Below are positions 25,645 through 34,171 of a DNA stretch of 64,000 nucleotides, piece by piece (position 1 is the first letter of the stretch; each line of letters opens with the position of its first letter). Location of the stretch: contig URAI01000004.1 of the NCBI GenBank assembly GCA_900545725.1, positions 6,333 to 70,332 on the forward strand, written 5' to 3'. The notes beneath the pieces are model-generated. The model did not search any database. It worked only from the letters and a program-made list of their open reading frames with translations, and had not been told where the DNA came from. The stretch comes from an uncultured Eubacterium sp. Its GTDB lineage: Bacteria; Bacillota; Clostridia; Lachnospirales; Lachnospiraceae. The position numbers were made by a program, and so were the translations under genes.

Positions 25645-26490
25645 ATGGATAATGTTATTAATATACCACATTGTACAAATTCATTGGAAAGCGAAGGTAT
25701 AGCTGATATGGCAAACGAAACGGTTAATAGTTTACAGGATAAGATGAAGTTTCATATTAATAATCTTAATCTGTATTACGGAGATTTTCATGCACTTAAG
25801 GGAATTAATATGGAAATTCCTGAAAAAAAGATTACTGCATTTATTGGACCCAGCGGTTGTGGCAAATCAACATTTTTAAAGTCATTAAACAGAATGAATG
25901 ATCTGGTCGAAAATTGTCATATAACAGGTGACGTGTTACTTGGAAATGAAGATATATATGGGAATATGGATGTTAATCTTTTAAGAAAAAGAGTCGGAAT
26001 GGTATTCCAGACACCTAATCCATTTCCTATGAGCATATATGATAACATCGCATATGGTCCAAGGACGCATGGTATTAAAAGCAAAGGAAAGCTTGATGCA
26101 ATTGTTGAAAAATCATTAAAACAGGCTGCAATATGGGAAGAGGTAAAGGACAGGCTTAAAAAATCAGCACTCGGACTTTCCGGAGGACAGCAGCAAAGAT
26201 TATGTATTGCCAGAGCACTTGCGGTTGAACCGGAGGTTATTCTTATGGATGAACCTACATCGGCACTTGATCCTATATCTACATCAAGAATTGAGGATCT
26301 TGCCATTGAATTAAAGAAAGATTATACAATAATAATGGTAACGCACAATATGCAGCAGGCAACACGTATCTCGGATAAGACAGCATTTTTTCTTTTAGGT
26401 GATATGGTGGAATATTCTGATACAGAAAAACTGTTTTCAGTACCACAGGATAAGAGGACAGAAGATTATATAACAGGAAGATTTGGTTAA
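25645..26490 (+). CDS. pstB: Phosphate ABC transporter ATP-binding protein
   Basis: 281-residue ATPase of the high-affinity phosphate importer PstSCAB. Canonical motifs are Walker A IGPSGCGKST, the PstB-type VGMVFQTPNPFPMSIYDNIAYGPR around the Q-loop, LSGGQQQRLCIARAL and Walker B VILMDEPTSALDPIST. The N-terminus has ~30 residues before the usual MKFHINNLNLYYG start, so translation might also begin at ATG 25750. The permease and binding-protein genes (pstS, pstC, pstA) are not in the window, which is unusual. phoU follows 31 bp later. The upstream Pho boxes imply induction by phosphate limitation. Confidence 0.95.
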   Translation: MDNVINIPHCTNSLESEGIADMANETVNSLQDKMKFHINNLNLYYGDFHALKGINMEIPEKKITAFIGPSGCGKSTFLKSLNRMNDLVENCHITGDVLLGNEDIYGNMDVNLLRKRVGMVFQTPNPFPMSIYDNIAYGPRTHGIKSKGKLDAIVEKSLKQAAIWEEVKDRLKKSALGLSGGQQQRLCIARALAVEPEVILMDEPTSALDPISTSRIEDLAIELKKDYTIIMVTHNMQQATRISDKTAFFLLGDMVEYSDTEKLFSVPQDKRTEDYITGRFG

Positions 26491-26521
26491 AAAATGTTTA
26501 AAATAAAGATGGAGAGTAGTA

Positions 26522-27163
26522 ATGAGAAACAGATTTGACAGACAGCTTGAAGAATTAAATGACGAATTAATTGAAATGGGTACAATGATTGAAAAAGCCA
26601 TTGAGACAGCAGCGAAGGCACTTATAAGTCAGGACAGTGAGCTTGCTAAAACAGTAATAGAAGGTGATGAACAGGTTGACAGACAGGAAAGAATAATTGA
26701 GAATCTCTGCCTTAAATTATTATTACAACAGCAGCCTGTAGCAAAGGATTTAAGGCTTATATCATCAGCCTTAAAGATGATAACAGACATGGAAAGAATA
26801 GGGGATCAGGCGGCAGATATATCAGAGCTTACAATTATGTTATCAGAGGCAAAGTATATAAAGAAGCTTGAACATATCCAGCAGATGGCTAAAGAGACGA
26901 TGGTAATGCTGGTTGAAAGCATTGATGCATTTGTAAATAAAGATATGCTTAAAGCACAAAGCGTAATTGATGCGGATGATAAGGTCGATGAATTATTTGC
27001 AGAGGTAAAAAAAGAGCTGATAAAGATGATACATGAGGATATTAATTGTGGAGAACAGGCAAGCGATCTTTTAATGATTGCGAAGTACTTTGAAAGAATA
27101 GGAGACCACACAACAAATATTGCTGAATGGGTTATCTTTTCAATTACAGGAGAACATAAATAG
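26522..27163 (+). CDS. phoU: Phosphate transport system regulator PhoU
   Basis: 213-residue helical protein with two PhoU three-helix repeats. Both carry the metal-binding E/DxxxD-type helices (TDMERIGDQAADI and FERIGDHTTNIAEW). In other bacteria PhoU links the Pst transporter to the PhoR kinase and restrains the Pho response when phosphate is ample. It is co-transcribed with pstB (31-bp gap, SD GGAGAG). The PhoB/PhoR pair lies 2 kb downstream. The 147-bp gap to the next gene holds a four-site Pho box. Confidence 0.95.
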   Translation: MRNRFDRQLEELNDELIEMGTMIEKAIETAAKALISQDSELAKTVIEGDEQVDRQERIIENLCLKLLLQQQPVAKDLRLISSALKMITDMERIGDQAADISELTIMLSEAKYIKKLEHIQQMAKETMVMLVESIDAFVNKDMLKAQSVIDADDKVDELFAEVKKELIKMIHEDINCGEQASDLLMIAKYFERIGDHTTNIAEWVIFSITGEHK

Positions 27164-27195
27164 AATGTATATGCATATTTATATCATTCTATAAT

Positions 27196-27234
27196 TTTAC
27201 ATAGATTTTACATAAGCTTGACATAAATTTCATA
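27196..27234 (+). promoter_or_regulatory. Four-site Pho box upstream of the Na/Pi symporter
   Basis: TTTACA (27196-27201), TTTACA (27207-27212), TTGACA (27218-27223) and TTCATA (27229-27234) recur at exactly 11-bp intervals. This is the arrangement expected for two PhoP dimers on one face of the helix. The third site could also serve as a -35 element for a TATACT at 27244 (spacer too long for unaided use). Confidence 0.75.
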
Positions 27235-27249
27235 TCACTGCTTTATACT

Positions 27250-27273
27250 TTACAAAGTAAATTACAAAGTAAA
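27250..27273 (+). repeat. Perfect 12-bp tandem duplication
   Basis: TTACAAAGTAAA occurs twice in a row, directly after the Pho box and the probable -10 region of the Na/Pi symporter gene. Each unit is itself partly palindromic (TTAC...GTAA), so it could be an operator or a leader hairpin. Confidence 0.55.
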
Positions 27274-27310
27274 AATTAAAATGCTTTACAGGTATTAAAG
27301 GAGAATAGGT

Positions 27311-29092
27311 ATGGATATTTTTGGGATACTTACGATGATAGGTGGTCTTGCGCTTTTCTTATATGGTATGGATATCATGGGAGAAGGGCTTTCAAAGGCA
27401 TCAGGGGGCAAGCTTGAAAGAATATTAGAAAAGCTTACTTCTAATCCTATAAAAGCTGTATTACTTGGTGCAGGAGTTACTGCCGTAATCCAGTCTTCAT
27501 CAGCAACAACAGTAATGGTTGTAGGTTTTGTTAATTCAGGCATAATGAAGCTTAGTCAGGCAGTCGGTATTATTATGGGTGCCAATATAGGAACTACGGC
27601 AACATCATGGCTTCTTAGCCTTACGGGAATACAAAGCGGTAATGTATTTGTCAGGCTTTTAAACCCATCATCTTTTTCACCGGTGCTTGCAGTTATCGGT
27701 GTAATATTTATAATGTTTTCAAAGCGTGAGAAGTTACATGATATTGGAAAGATTATGGTTGGTTTTGCAATACTTATGACTGGTATGTCAACAATGAGTG
27801 ATGCGGTTAAACCGCTTGCACAGGTTAAAGAATTTACAAATATCCTTACGATGTTTTCTAATCCTGTCCTTGGTATGCTTGCGGGTGCAGTGCTTACGGC
27901 TGTTATACAGAGTTCATCGGCTTCTGTAGGTATATTGCAGGCACTTTGTGCAACAGGTTCAATAACATATGCAACAGCACTTCCTGTTATTATGGGACAG
28001 AATATTGGAACTTGTGTAACGGCATTATTATCAAGTATAGGAGCAAGCAGAAATGCTAAAAGAGCAGCTCTGGTTCATCTGTATTTTAATATAATTGGAA
28101 CGGTATTATTTATGTGTGTATTCTATATAATCAATGTGTTTAATCCTTTTGCATTTTTATCGGAGGGAGCTAATCCTGCGGGAATTGCGGTAATACACAG
28201 TATATTTAATATAACAGCTACAATCGTATTGCTTCCATTCAGCAAAGGTCTTGAAAAGCTTGCTTATCTTACTGTAAAAGAGGAGGATAGTGAAAAACAG
28301 ATAGAAGCAGATAATGAATTTGCATTACTTGACGAAAGATTTCTTGATAAGCCGTCTCTTGCATTACAGCACAGCTTTAAAGCAACTAAGAATATGGCAG
28401 ATATATCTAAAAAATGTCTGTTTACATCCTTTGAGCTTCTTGATAAATATGATGAAGAAAAGGTTCAGTTAGTAAGTAATCTTGAGGATAAGGTGGATAA
28501 ATATGAGGATATATTAGGAACTTATCTGTTAAAGATCAGCAGTAAGAATCTGTCAGAAAAAGATTCGGAGGATTTGACAATGCTTCTTCATACTATCGGA
28601 AATTTTGAAAGAATATCAGACCATGCTTGTAATATCACACAGGCTGCAAGACAGATGTATGAAAAGAAGCTTGAATTTTCAGAAAAAGCCAAAGAAGAGC
28701 TTGATGTGTTCAGGGCAGCACTTACAGATATAGTAGATATTGCTTTTGAATGTTTTACAAAAAAAGATGATAATCTCGCTAAAAATGTTGAGCCGCTTGA
28801 AGAGGTAATAGATGACCTTAATATGGAACTTAAGGCAAGGCATGTAAGAAGATTAAGAGAAGGAAGATGTACACTTGATTTAGGTTTTGTATTATCAGAT
28901 ATTACGACTAATTTTGAAAGAGTTGCAGATCATTGCTCTAATATTGCTGTATGTCTTATACAGATTAAGAATGACGGTTTTGATACACATGGATATATGG
29001 ATACTGTTAAAAGAGAGGATAATGAGCAGTTTAAAAGTAAGTTCTCAATGTATAAAAAACAGTTTAAGCTTCCAGAGAGCAGAAGCTGTTAA
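27311..29092 (+). CDS. Na/Pi cotransporter family protein with C-terminal PhoU-like domain
   Basis: 593-residue membrane protein. Residues ~1-310 hold the inverted-repeat transport core with the two signature motifs QSSSATT (VTAVIQSSSATTVMV) and QSSSAS (LTAVIQSSSASVGIL) of NptA/SLC34-type symporters. Residues ~340-570 form a cytoplasmic PhoU-like helical domain (NFERISDHACNI and NFERVADHCSNIAV). It is likely a low-affinity sodium-phosphate symporter or exporter; direction cannot be read from sequence. Preceded by a four-site Pho box. It stands between phoU and phoB, so the cluster is dedicated to phosphate. Confidence 0.92.
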   Translation: MDIFGILTMIGGLALFLYGMDIMGEGLSKASGGKLERILEKLTSNPIKAVLLGAGVTAVIQSSSATTVMVVGFVNSGIMKLSQAVGIIMGANIGTTATSWLLSLTGIQSGNVFVRLLNPSSFSPVLAVIGVIFIMFSKREKLHDIGKIMVGFAILMTGMSTMSDAVKPLAQVKEFTNILTMFSNPVLGMLAGAVLTAVIQSSSASVGILQALCATGSITYATALPVIMGQNIGTCVTALLSSIGASRNAKRAALVHLYFNIIGTVLFMCVFYIINVFNPFAFLSEGANPAGIAVIHSIFNITATIVLLPFSKGLEKLAYLTVKEEDSEKQIEADNEFALLDERFLDKPSLALQHSFKATKNMADISKKCLFTSFELLDKYDEEKVQLVSNLEDKVDKYEDILGTYLLKISSKNLSEKDSEDLTMLLHTIGNFERISDHACNITQAARQMYEKKLEFSEKAKEELDVFRAALTDIVDIAFECFTKKDDNLAKNVEPLEEVIDDLNMELKARHVRRLREGRCTLDLGFVLSDITTNFERVADHCSNIAVCLIQIKNDGFDTHGYMDTVKREDNEQFKSKFSMYKKQFKLPESRSC

Positions 29093-29220
29093 GATGGTGT
29101 ACAATACAAATGTTTAGGCAGTCAGAATTAATTATAATCCGATAAGGAATATATTAAGATGATAGTTATATATCTAAACAGTGATTATATAAAGTTATAT
29201 TAATAGAAGGGAATGTCAAT

Positions 29221-29907
29221 ATGGCACTTATATATGTAGTAGAGGATGATAAAAATATTAGTGAGATAGAGAGCTTTGCACTTAAAAATGCCGGACATCA
29301 GATTGTAGAATGTTCATGTGCCAAAGAGTTTCATAAGCAGGTTCAGGACAGACTTCCTGATTTAATTCTACTTGATATAATGCTTCCTGATGAGGATGGA
29401 CTTATTATACTTAACAAATTAAGAAGGGTTCCTGAAACAAAAAGAATCCCTGTAATAATGGTAACGGCAAAAACAACGGAGATTGATAAGGTGAAGGGTC
29501 TTGATATGGGAGCTGATGATTATCTTACGAAGCCTTTTGGTGTAATGGAGCTTATATCAAGAGTTAAGGCACTTCTTAGAAGAGCCGGTGGAATGGAAGA
29601 GGAGAAATTCTTACATGTAGGCTGTCTGTTTATTGATGATGAAAAACATTTGGCATATGTAGAAGATTCTCCTGTGGAGCTTACATATAAGGAATATGAA
29701 TTGTTAAAATATCTTACGATTAATCAGGGAATAGTTTTATCAAGGGATAACATTATGGAGAAAATATGGAGTTCTGATTATGAGGGTGAGTCAAGAACCC
29801 TTGATGTACATATAAAGACATTACGTCAGAAGCTAAAGAAAGCAGGAGCGTATATAAAAACGGTAAGAAATGTAGGATATTTCCTTGATAGTGATAATGC
29901 GGATTAG
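29221..29907 (+). CDS. phoB: OmpR/PhoB-type response regulator
   Basis: 228 residues. The receiver domain has the acidic pocket EDD at the N-terminus, phospho-acceptor Asp52 (LLDIMLPDEDG), Thr in MVTAK and Lys in LTKPF. The C-terminal winged helix includes LTYKEYELLKYL and SRTLDVHIKTLRQKL. It is paired with the histidine kinase that starts 22 bp after its stop. Between the Na/Pi symporter and that kinase, behind Pho boxes, it is very probably the phosphate regulator (PhoB/PhoP). The 128-bp gap before it has no obvious Pho box; the SD is GAAGGGAA. Confidence 0.85.
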   Translation: MALIYVVEDDKNISEIESFALKNAGHQIVECSCAKEFHKQVQDRLPDLILLDIMLPDEDGLIILNKLRRVPETKRIPVIMVTAKTTEIDKVKGLDMGADDYLTKPFGVMELISRVKALLRRAGGMEEEKFLHVGCLFIDDEKHLAYVEDSPVELTYKEYELLKYLTINQGIVLSRDNIMEKIWSSDYEGESRTLDVHIKTLRQKLKKAGAYIKTVRNVGYFLDSDNAD

Positions 29908-29928
29908 TGTGAATAAATGAGGATTTAT

Positions 29929-31278
29929 ATGAAAAAAAAGATTAATATACAATTTATTATTATAACTATTGTCGCGATTATTACAACTGTATCCTTATCC
30001 ACACTTGTATTTTATAAGCTGTTCAAAAAAGAAGTGATGGAGAGCATAAAGACCAATTGCGAGCTTATAATTGATTCTGATTCAGAGCATATTATAAGTC
30101 AACCTGATAATATAAGGGAAAATGCTTTTGGAGATTGTATTAATGAATTAAGAATTACACTTATTGCTGCTGATGGAACTGCTGTGTATGACTCGGATGT
30201 TGCTACGTCAGCTATGGAAAATCATAAGGAGCGTCCGGAGGTAATTGCTGCAATTAATAATGGATATGGTGAGGCTGTAAGGAAGTCACATACAATAGAT
30301 AAAAATTCATTTTATTATGCAAAAAGACTTGATAATGGATATGTATTAAGGGTGTCTAAAGAGGCAGGAAGCATTACAAGTGTGTTTTTAAGTGTAATTC
30401 CGATAATAGGATTTATATGTATAATATTATTTATAATCTGCATTATGTTATCTCATTTCCTTACAAAAAGTATTATACAGCCTATTGAAGATATGGCAGA
30501 CAATCTTGATTCATCGGAAAATATTAATGTATATAAGGAGCTTAATCCTTTTGTTGATACAATAAGAAAGCAGCATGCAGATATAATGAGGAATGCCAAT
30601 ATGAGACAGGAATTTACTGCAAATGTATCGCATGAATTAAAGACTCCTCTTACATCAATATCAGGTTATTCAGAGCTGATTGAAAGCGGAATGGCAACTA
30701 ATGATGATGTTATAAGATTTGCATCAGAGATTCATAAGAATTCAAAAAGACTTCTTACGCTTATTAATGACATATTAAGATTGTCGCAGTTAGACGAGGC
30801 GACAGGTGATGATGTATTTGAAAAAATAAATATATATGATATTGCACAAAGCAGCGTTGAAATGCTTCAGATGACGGCTGATAAAAACAATGTAAGTATA
30901 ACAGTATCCGGCTCTACACAGTATATTTATGCTAACAGGCAGATGATGGATGAGCTTATATATAATCTTTGTGATAATGCGATAAGATATAATAATCCCG
31001 GCGGAAGTGTACATGTATCGGTAACTAAGGATAATTCAGATGTAATAGTTGAAGTTAAAGATAATGGTATAGGCATATCAAAAGAAAATCAGCAAAGAAT
31101 ATTTGAAAGATTCTACAGGGTTGATAAAAGCAGGTCAAAACAGACAGGAGGAACCGGTCTTGGACTTGCAATTGTAAAGCATATTGTTGCAAGACACGAA
31201 AATGCAAGGCTTGAGCTTGAAAGTGAAGAGGAAAAAGGTACTACAATTCGTGTTATTTTTAAGACAGATAATATGTAA
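29929..31278 (+). CDS. phoR: Sensor histidine kinase, PhoR-type
   Basis: About 450 residues. Two membrane segments (residues ~7-30 and ~148-172) flank an extracytoplasmic sensor of ~115 residues. A linker is followed by HisKA with VSHELKTPLTSISGYSE (His235) and an HATPase_c domain (NLCDNAIRYN, DNGIGI, GGTGLGLAIVKHI). It is paired with the preceding response regulator. ATG 29929 is preferred because GAGG lies 6 bp upstream; ATG 29917 lacks an SD. The phosphate role is inferred from the surrounding pstB, phoU and Na/Pi genes. Confidence 0.85.
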   Translation: MKKKINIQFIIITIVAIITTVSLSTLVFYKLFKKEVMESIKTNCELIIDSDSEHIISQPDNIRENAFGDCINELRITLIAADGTAVYDSDVATSAMENHKERPEVIAAINNGYGEAVRKSHTIDKNSFYYAKRLDNGYVLRVSKEAGSITSVFLSVIPIIGFICIILFIICIMLSHFLTKSIIQPIEDMADNLDSSENINVYKELNPFVDTIRKQHADIMRNANMRQEFTANVSHELKTPLTSISGYSELIESGMATNDDVIRFASEIHKNSKRLLTLINDILRLSQLDEATGDDVFEKINIYDIAQSSVEMLQMTADKNNVSITVSGSTQYIYANRQMMDELIYNLCDNAIRYNNPGGSVHVSVTKDNSDVIVEVKDNGIGISKENQQRIFERFYRVDKSRSKQTGGTGLGLAIVKHIVARHENARLELESEEEKGTTIRVIFKTDNM

Positions 31279-31422
31279 ATAATTAAATATAATATGTAAA
31301 GACTGTTGTAATAATGAAATCAGTGTATGAAAATGGCATTTACAGATATAAATGCTATGACTGAAAATATTTTTTATTGCGGCAGTCCCTTTTTATATGT
31401 TATATTAAAGAGTAAGGTTATG

Positions 31423-31453
31423 TAGTGTGAAAATAATGCCTGCGGAAAGGAAC
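31423..31453 (+). repeat. Dispersed modular repeat, copy 5 (short form)
   Basis: TAGTGTGAAAATAATGCCTG followed by CGGAAAGGAAC, a fusion of the first and last modules of the family. It lies 50 bp before the first YhgE/Pip gene, whose own SD (AGAGGTGAG) is separate. The rest of the 227-bp gap 31279-31505 holds nothing else I can name. Confidence 0.5.
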
Positions 31454-31505
31454 TTATTATATATATAAGCTTTTGGAGGGGAAAAGTTAAAATCAGAGGT
31501 GAGAT

Positions 31506-33659
31506 ATGAATATTATATTTAAGATATTTAAAAAGGATATAAAAAATCTAATGCGTAATATCCTTGCACTTATTATAGCTATAGGTCTGTGTATAATACC
31601 ATCCTTATATGCCTGGTTTAATATTTATTCCAACTGGGATCCATATGCTAATACATCATCTTTAAAGATTGCAGTTGCAACATGTGACACCGGTTATACA
31701 GGAATGGATAACAGTAATGTCAATATGGGAGATAAGATTATTGACCAGTTACATGATAATAAGAATATTGGCTGGCTGTTTTGTGACAGTAAAGATGAGG
31801 CACTTGATGGAGTATATAGTGGAGAATATTATGCAGCCATTATAATAGGAGAAGATTTTAGTAAGAGCCTTTATGATTTCCTTGAAAACGGACTTAATCA
31901 TCCTCAGGTTACATATTATGAGAATAGTAAAAAGAATGCAGTTGCATCTAAGATAACAGATACGGCAAGGTCTACATTACAGCAGAGTATTAATACTGAA
32001 TTTATTAATGTGGTAGCACAGACAGCAATAGAAAATCTAAACAGGCTGTCAGAATTAAATGAAGGAAAGCTTACGGATATAACAGATAAGATAACATCAG
32101 TAAAGTATAATCTGTTAGACTATTCAGATGTTATTGATGCATTTACAGAATGTAATGCAAAGTTATCGGAGGATATTCTTAAGATAAAAGATACTCTTCC
32201 GCAGGCACAAAATGCCGTTGATACCACTATTAATTCAGCTAATGTTACCCAGTCTACAGTATCAGAAACTGTTACCCAGCTTACGGCACAGATGGGAACA
32301 GTACTTGATGTTATTAATCTTAAGGCACAGAGTATGAATGAGCATATAGGTAATGCATCAGAGAGCGCCCTTGATGATACTAAAGCAGCTTCTGAGGAAC
32401 TTGCAGCAGCGGCAGATGATATAGTTGATATGATGGAGCAGAATCAGAATATACAGGATATAATAGACAGGCTTTCTCTTCTTGACGGACTTAATCTTAG
32501 CATAATAGACAGAATAAAGAATAATCTTACATCTATTGAGCTGGTTGAAAAGCTTGCAAAAAGCCTGATAGAAAGATCGTCAGATATGATAAAGGATACA
32601 CCTGTGTTAATACAGGCAAAGTATGATTTATTAAAACCGATACTTGATGAATGTACACAGAAGGTTACAGATATCAATGATACATTCAAAAATGTAATCA
32701 GTGAAAATATACGTCAGTTAGAGTCATCAATGACAAAGTCAGTGTCGGATATTACAACACAGCTTAGTCAGGCAGGAAGCAGTCTTTCAGGACTTGAGCA
32801 GCTTCTTATAGGAACTAATGATATTGTACTTACTGCCAATACATCGCTTAGTGACACTAAAAATGTCATAATTAATATGAGTGATAAGATAAGCACGGTA
32901 ACAGACAGGCTGTCTAAGATAAGTGACGGCGATGCATATAAGGCTGTTACCGGACTTCTTGGTGCAGATGCATCTTCATATGCACAATTTTTTGCAGAAC
33001 CGGTTGAGATATCACAGATTAATGTATATAATGCGGTTAATTATGGTACTGCCGTAACACCATTTTATACCACACTTGCATTATGGGTAGGTGCCTTAAT
33101 TCTTGTTGCCCTTGTAAAGGTTCATGTTGATTACAAATCAGCCTTTGTAAAGAAAGCTACTCATGCACAGTTGTATTTTGGAAGATTTTTATTGTTTTTT
33201 GTGATGGGACAGCTTCAGTCGGCAATAGTCGTATTTGGAGATTTATATCTTCTTCATATAGAATGTGATAATCCTAAGCTGTTCTTTATAACAGCGGCAA
33301 TTACAAGTTTTGTATTTACATTATTTATATATACTCTTGTAATATCATTTGGTGATGTTGGAAAGGCTATTGCGGTAGTCATGGTGGTTATACAGATAGC
33401 AGGTTCAAGTGGAACATATCCTATAGAACTGCTTCCTTCTTTCTTTAAAAATGTATATCTGTATTTCCCATTTCCATATGCTATTAATGCAATGCGTGAG
33501 GCTATAAGCGGAGTATATGGCTGGGATTATTTTACATATATATCAAGACTTTTAATATTTATGCTTGCTGCACTTGTAATCGGACTTGTAATAAGAATAC
33601 CGTTTATGGGACTTAATCATTTTATGGAAAAGAGAATGAAGGATACACAGATGATGTAA
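31506..33659 (+). CDS. YhgE/Pip family membrane protein (first paralogue)
   Basis: 717 residues with the family layout: an N-terminal membrane helix (~18-40) ending in the hallmark PSLYAWFNIYSNWDPY, a long extracytoplasmic region (~45-510) rich in helix-forming Ser, Thr, Asp and Asn, then about five C-terminal membrane helices related to ABC-2 permeases (GQLQSAIVVFGD, GSSGTYPIELLP). Relatives include the Lactococcus phage infection protein and the EsaA-like type VII secretion factor. No T7SS gene is nearby. Part of a three-gene cluster with a small membrane protein and a second paralogue. The precise function is unknown. Confidence 0.88.
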   Translation: MNIIFKIFKKDIKNLMRNILALIIAIGLCIIPSLYAWFNIYSNWDPYANTSSLKIAVATCDTGYTGMDNSNVNMGDKIIDQLHDNKNIGWLFCDSKDEALDGVYSGEYYAAIIIGEDFSKSLYDFLENGLNHPQVTYYENSKKNAVASKITDTARSTLQQSINTEFINVVAQTAIENLNRLSELNEGKLTDITDKITSVKYNLLDYSDVIDAFTECNAKLSEDILKIKDTLPQAQNAVDTTINSANVTQSTVSETVTQLTAQMGTVLDVINLKAQSMNEHIGNASESALDDTKAASEELAAAADDIVDMMEQNQNIQDIIDRLSLLDGLNLSIIDRIKNNLTSIELVEKLAKSLIERSSDMIKDTPVLIQAKYDLLKPILDECTQKVTDINDTFKNVISENIRQLESSMTKSVSDITTQLSQAGSSLSGLEQLLIGTNDIVLTANTSLSDTKNVIINMSDKISTVTDRLSKISDGDAYKAVTGLLGADASSYAQFFAEPVEISQINVYNAVNYGTAVTPFYTTLALWVGALILVALVKVHVDYKSAFVKKATHAQLYFGRFLLFFVMGQLQSAIVVFGDLYLLHIECDNPKLFFITAAITSFVFTLFIYTLVISFGDVGKAIAVVMVVIQIAGSSGTYPIELLPSFFKNVYLYFPFPYAINAMREAISGVYGWDYFTYISRLLIFMLAALVIGLVIRIPFMGLNHFMEKRMKDTQMM

Positions 33660-33684
33660 TATGTGTATTTAAAATGGAGTGTTT

Positions 33685-34134
33685 ATGAGTAACGAAGAGA
33701 AGAATGAAAATATTAATATAGATGTTGATGAAATTATCAAACAGATAACTGATTTTAGTGAAAAGCTTCATATGAAAAACAGGCAGCGGATTAAAAATGG
33801 AATAATATGTATACTTGTTATTCCACTTATATTTCTTATTGTTTTATTTGCAGCTGACAGTTCTAAGGTGGTATATCTGTTATTGTGGGTGATTTCATTA
33901 TTTATAATAGCAATATATCTTATTACCGTTGCATATATAGATTATACCATGCAGGAAAAATTAAAAAATCTCGGACTTAAGATTAAAAATGGTAATACGG
34001 CATTAATAGGTGATGAGCTTGAGGGTATAATAGATGCCGTAAAAAACAGACGTCCTATTTTTATGGATAATGATGATGAGGACGAAGACGATGATGATGA
34101 GAACGAAGATAGTGATGAATATTTCATGGGCTGA
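33685..34134 (+). CDS. Small membrane protein with acidic tail
   Basis: About 149 residues. A cytoplasmic N-terminal helix precedes two membrane segments (~residues 38-57 and ~62-85). A basic/amphipathic region and a strongly acidic tail follow (DNDDEDEDDDDENED, then YFMG). I do not recognise a family. It lies between two YhgE/Pip genes (25 bp after the first, 37 bp before the second), so it is likely to work with them. ATG 33685 is chosen because GGAG is 5 bp upstream; the GTG at 33679 overlaps the SD. Confidence 0.7.
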   Translation: MSNEEKNENINIDVDEIIKQITDFSEKLHMKNRQRIKNGIICILVIPLIFLIVLFAADSSKVVYLLLWVISLFIIAIYLITVAYIDYTMQEKLKNLGLKIKNGNTALIGDELEGIIDAVKNRRPIFMDNDDEDEDDDDENEDSDEYFMG

Positions 34135-34171
34135 TTATAAAAAAAATAATTTATAAAGAATGGAGATTAGT

